From Druceiella hillmani (Eukaryota > Arthropoda > Insecta > Lepidoptera > Hepialidae): a stretch of 64,000 bases of DNA. A program made the position numbers and the translations under genes. Below, piece after piece: positions 59,581 to 64,000 of the stretch. Under the pieces are notes generated by a model. It made no database searches and had not been told where the DNA came from. It saw only the letters and a list, made by a program, of their open reading frames with translations. The stretch is taken from assembly GCA_039881145.1 (NCBI GenBank), contig JAYKKI010000139.1, positions 558,001 to 622,000 of the forward strand. The letters are read 5' to 3'. Each line of letters begins with the position of its first letter. Positions within the stretch are counted from its first letter, which is position 1.

Positions 59581-61611
59581 ACATTCTTTGTTATGTATGT
59601 AAATGTGTTACAATGAAGATGCCTTAATAAAAATGTACTTAAGAGTCTACACAACAAAAAATGTCAAAATATAAAAGTGGAAATTAATTTGGGTAATTCG
59701 TAAATTTTACTGAAAATAACTTATTATTAATTTAAAATGTATGGCTAATATTTCTAATGATATGCTGCGGTGATGAAGCATATCTAAATAATATTCTTTT
59801 TCACAACATTTACAGTTGGTCATACAACAAATATGGTTAATTAGAAAACTTAACAAAACGCTTTCCCATATGCAATCTTGAAATTAAATTTTGGTTAATT
59901 TTATACAAGTAGTTCTCACGTCCATCGAAAGAGCCGGCATAAGGTAAACGATCCTTTGAATGACGGACTTGAACCTGATCAGAGAGTACTATCATTACAA
60001 GTTCAAAATTGTTTGGTCTCGTTTATAATACACTGCGTATAGAATTGCAAGACCCGTAAAGGACCATGTTTTACTACAAGGCTGGCTACCGATATCTACC
60101 TTGCATAAATGGATTTAAAAACATTCATGTTAAAATTCAGCATTATGAGTTTTTAATAAATTTATTCGCTTACAAACTGCAAGTTCGTGACAACAATGGA
60201 GATAGACATACGAATAAGAAATACTCAATCGCAAGTGAGAAGGAGGGTGAAAATACGCATTTTTGTGTGAAATGTTTCCTCGTTTTTGGGATATTAATAT
60301 AAAACTTGAAAATTCTTTGAAACTTTGTATTTATCTAAACTTTATTAAAAAATTTTTTAAGAAAATCTTATTTTTTATAATGTTACGACCAATGCCTGTG
60401 GCAACAGATAATAGTGAATGCGATATGCTCATTTTTTTGAAATTCGTTTATTAATTCATTATTATTTTATTTCAACTTCAAATTTACCATGCTTTGAGGA
60501 TACGCTCAATTTAGGTGTGTATGTCGTATAATTTTGGTATATATAATATATTTTGTATTTATTCTAGTTACAGGCGATAACAGTCAGCGTCTGAAGCAAG
60601 CTTTCGTACAATGAATCTGTAAACCATATATATATAATAACGTAGTACATTACGTCAATATTTTAATTACACATTTATTAATTAAAATTATTTTCCGATA
60701 CTACTCGTGTACTTGAAAAGAAATAGGAAATCATGTATTAAACCATTCAAGCAACTTGTAACAATGTGTACTGTGTGTCAACAATGGGTACTATTTTTTT
60801 ATCATATTGTCGTTGTATTAAGGCGTTTTTCCTCATTTTACGAGGTGTTTTTGATTTCAAACAGGCTGATTTATCCAACGCGGAGACTGTAATATGTTTT
60901 AAATATTTGAAAAATACTCGATACATGGGATATAATTATAATATATTCCACATAATAAATAGTGTCTTACAATCATACTATTAACAATCTAAGAAACGCT
61001 TGTAACCATTAATAAATGCTTAAATTTTTTTCTAATTTTTCAGATTGACAGTTTGATTAGACTAACATTTACGTACTTCATAACTTAACATTTGAAACAA
61101 ATTTACCCATGTCAAACTGTTGTCCCATATCTGTTGGAAAAAAAAACTCATAGTTGCCCGAAATTCCTGTTGTCAACCATGAAAGGCCCATTGTCCTTTT
61201 ATTTCACTCGACAACTGAAATATTCGGTCGTGCATATTCCAGTCAGCAACTTAAATTATTCCCTTGTTTTTGAATGCATATTTTGAATTATTGCATGAAT
61301 ATTTTTTGTAAAAAAGGAGTAGCGTGTTTTGCAAATATTCTACTTCCAATTTTGAGATGTAATTTTTCCGTTGCCTTTTTAGATTTTTAATTTCGATTCT
61401 AGCCAAACATTCAGTGCTTTGTTTGCCTGATATGAGTTTAACATTTATGCAAATTAATAAGATAACTGACACTAAAATAAATAAAATGCCTAATTTAAAT
61501 TCAATGGATTTTTTTCTCTCTAAACATTTATGATAATTAGCTTTTTCAAGAATATATTGATGAAGCTAATTATTAAGTATGGGTTACAATACTCATTTAA
61601 ATGTAATAAGT

Positions 61612-61616
<5 letters not shown>
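59581..61616. other. AT-rich stretch without recognised gene
   Basis: No coding sequence is recognised. Short open frames near 60066, 60263, 60707, 60766, 61092 and 61251 have no family motif. Confidence 0.4.

Positions 61617-61680
<64 letters not shown>
61617..61680. repeat. (TA)n microsatellite with CACA interruption
   Basis: A TA run interrupted once by CACAT. The Ile-Tyr frame across it is spurious. Confidence 0.95.
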
Positions 61681-61719
61681 CAGGGCCATACGTAACGGTA
61701 AAAATATATTTCGTGGTTG

Positions 61720-61770
61720 ATAACTAGCAGTGCCCACGTTTTTGTTCGCGTGTAACTTTATTATTTAAAC
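61720..61770 (+). repeat. Possible decayed repeat end
   Basis: AACTAGCAGTGCCCACG, five T, then GTTCGCGTGTAAC stands out by composition. It contains a small CACG/CGTG hairpin. It resembles the phrase (A)GCGGTACCCGCGGCTTCG followed by CGCGTGG, which I recall as common in invertebrate interspersed repeats. The match is loose. Confidence 0.25.
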
Positions 61771-63199
61771 AGGTTATCTAAAAAATAACTGAAATAAATT
61801 ATAAAATTTTATAATCAATCAAGGGTTTCGCTGTGTCACTTTTACTAGGTTATACTTTTTGAGGCTGCAGTTTAAAACACTATTACTATGTGTACAATGA
61901 AACCATACATAATTAAATTCAAATATGATCATGAATTAGTTTAGGAATTTGATCATATGTAGCTCAAAGGAATTTCAAGAAGTTTATAATATAATTATAA
62001 ATATTTACATACTCTATAAGTACTATATAAGAACTTGGACCGATGCGGTGGTAATTAGCATTAAAAATGAGGAATAACGTTAAATGATGACATTATTTCT
62101 GATAGGATGAAAAAAATACAAACTTTTTCAATACAACCACATCTTTATTTCATACATTTCTACTTTTGAAAAATATGATTTGGAAAGATGACTATCATTT
62201 CGAAGTTGGGAATTATTTATGTTAGATAATTTTTAGTCAAATTTTACTATTGGTTTACTAACACTCTAACTAATGTTTGACTAACACTTTAGACATTTGG
62301 ACTGATGCTTTAAAGACAGTTATATTTTAAACATTCAAAACATATTACAGAAAGTCTTAATTGTGGACGATGTGATCGTCCGTTCAAACTGAACTTTTTA
62401 ATCAAGCTAATTTTGACAAGAGAAAAGTTGAGTTTATCTTTTGTTTGTTTTTTTTTCAGTATTAGACACAAAAACATTGATGCAGATGTACATAGAGCGT
62501 ATGATATCTGTATAGTATATACAGAAATAGAACCATAAACAACAGTGAATTAAGTGAAGTGGGTGAAAATATGCCAGACACACATTCGAGTTTAACAAAT
62601 CACCCTTGCAGCCTCGTTGTACTAAACTATTATAGATACATCACAGTAATTTTTAAAAGAATAATTATGGAACGTATATACGATAACAAAATTAATGGCC
62701 ACGAAATCTGAGAATTAATATAGCTAATTCTTGAATATGGTTAATTATAAGCATTTTTAAAAAAAATTCGGGCGTACAGTTTTATACTCGACGGAAAAGA
62801 ACTGAACAATTGAGAATACGATCAATAATGAACCATAAATAATTGTTAACAAGCGATTAAACAATAAAGTTTTTTTACAAAAAATTTAACTGACTTCAAC
62901 TAACTATGAAAGAAGAAGCGCACAGAAAAGTGTAAAATAATGAAAATGCGAGTATTTAGTTGAATCTTTGGCTGTAAAATTCGTCGTCCTTCAAAGCTGT
63001 CATGGTCCTTTTTTGCCCGACTGTAATACGCCAAGGAGTATATTGTGTTTGTTACCAGTCTATTTATGTATGATTGAATGGGTTTGTGTTCATATGTACC
63101 TCCGATGTACCACTGTCTAAAACAAATAGGCGTACGTTTAATAGAATCTCTGTGTAGACAATGGGAATAATGTGAAGGAAAAAATGTTACCAGTTTTAT

Positions 63200-63200
<1 letters not shown>
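61771..63200. other. AT-rich stretch without recognised gene
   Basis: No coding sequence is recognised. The 110-codon minus-strand frame at 62900-63232 begins in the CA repeat and has no family motif. Confidence 0.4.
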
Positions 63201-63237
<37 letters not shown>

Positions 63238-63252
63238 TATATATATATATAC
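63201..63252. repeat. (AC)n-(TA)n microsatellite
   Basis: About 15 AC units, then TGTATATA and further TA units. Confidence 0.95.
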
Positions 63253-64000
63253 GAGTTCACATATGATGTGAGTTCGAGGCCCTTACTCGTCCAGTTTACT
63301 TTGCGACTCTGATATTATATTACTAGAAGATAAATGGAAAGAAATTGGTTTGAGCATCCGCTTTATAATACCCATATTTGAAAGAAGACTGCTTCTTTCC
63401 AAAATAAACAACGATATAGTACATAAAGCTACCGACTTAGAGAACTTTGCATTTCAATGCGGAACTTAACTTGTCGATATAATTTCTAACAAAGTTAGGA
63501 TTGTCGAAGAGATGCAATTTAAAATACTTACTGACATTTAATTTGATGAAACTTTTTAAGTGAGTTAACTTTCGATTATGAAATTAAATGCAGCGAATGG
63601 ATTATCGCGAGCGTATCGGCTGACAAAGTGACAAAGGAACATTCCATTTACACACTTAGAAATCTGATGAAAATATTTATTTAATAAACATACATACATG
63701 TGTAATCTCAACGTTCCTATCAATAATTTTTTCGTCATATTATTTTATTAAAGACTTTTAAATAAAAACTTCTTTAGATGGAACCAACAGAAATCGTCTA
63801 GTGACAATTATTGCTTAACTTAACTTTCATGACAAAAAAATATTCCGAACATGACCTTTTTAATAAAAATATTCATCTTCTTATAGAATTTATTCGAAAT
63901 TTAAATCATATAAAGAGCTCGTAATCGATTTTTTATGTGTAGTTATATGCTGGTGCAAAAAAATATAGAGTACTAATTATTTAATTATTGGTTAAGAAGC
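63253..64000. other. AT-rich stretch without recognised gene
   Basis: Nothing recognisable to the end of the window. Confidence 0.4.

Noticed and set aside
62900..63232. 110-codon minus-strand frame
   Set aside because: It starts in the (AC)n microsatellite and the remainder shows no family motif.

Overview
The window reads as nuclear DNA of an arthropod, most likely an insect. It is strongly AT-rich, holds many (TA)n and (CA)n microsatellites, and carries relics of R1-clade and jockey-clade LINEs, piggyBac and mariner transposons. R1 and jockey LINEs are characteristic of arthropods. I find no complete host protein-coding gene, rRNA or convincing tRNA. The window is best described as an intergenic or intronic desert built from old transposon debris plus one recent insertion. 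There is no bacterial-type operon, CRISPR array or phage content.

Layout. 1-4020: AT-rich, no gene. 4021-5750: broken piggyBac element whose transposase has a frameshift, two nonsense codons and an internal deletion. 6574-6905 (minus): fragment of a protein type that recurs in arthropod genomes, probably transposon-borne. 7851-8074: near-perfect 112-bp tandem duplication. 12320-14640: R1-type LINE relic with a gag zinc knuckle, an endonuclease and part of an RT. 29944-30407: 54-bp minisatellite. 33700-34580, with a relative at 53.2 kb: short repeat family with a hammerhead-ribozyme-like core. 36960-40050: diverged direct duplication of about 0.5 kb. 38240-38340 (minus): tRNA-like, possibly SINE-derived. 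43696-43942: stop-free, splice-bounded open segment, the best candidate for an unrecognised exon. 44.2-46.6 kb and 50.1-52.5 kb: two diverged copies of a block of about 2.4 kb, offset by about 5.9 kb, with a partial third copy at 38.8-39.05 kb. 49109-49949 (minus): internally deleted mariner. 52690-52862: 3' scrap of an RTE-like LINE. 53853-55703: young 5'-truncated jockey LINE with an intact RT frame, poly(A) tail and matching 11-12 bp target-site duplications. The rest is anonymous AT-rich sequence with several long hairpins.

How the parts relate. Most recognisable coding sequence belongs to mobile elements, and all of it is dead in cis. The jockey lacks its endonuclease, the mariner lacks its core and its last catalytic Asp, and the piggyBac and R1 copies are full of breaks. 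I see no cooperating gene system. The least explained items are the spaced block duplication, the ribozyme-like repeat family, the long wobble-paired hairpins and the open segment near 43.8 kb.
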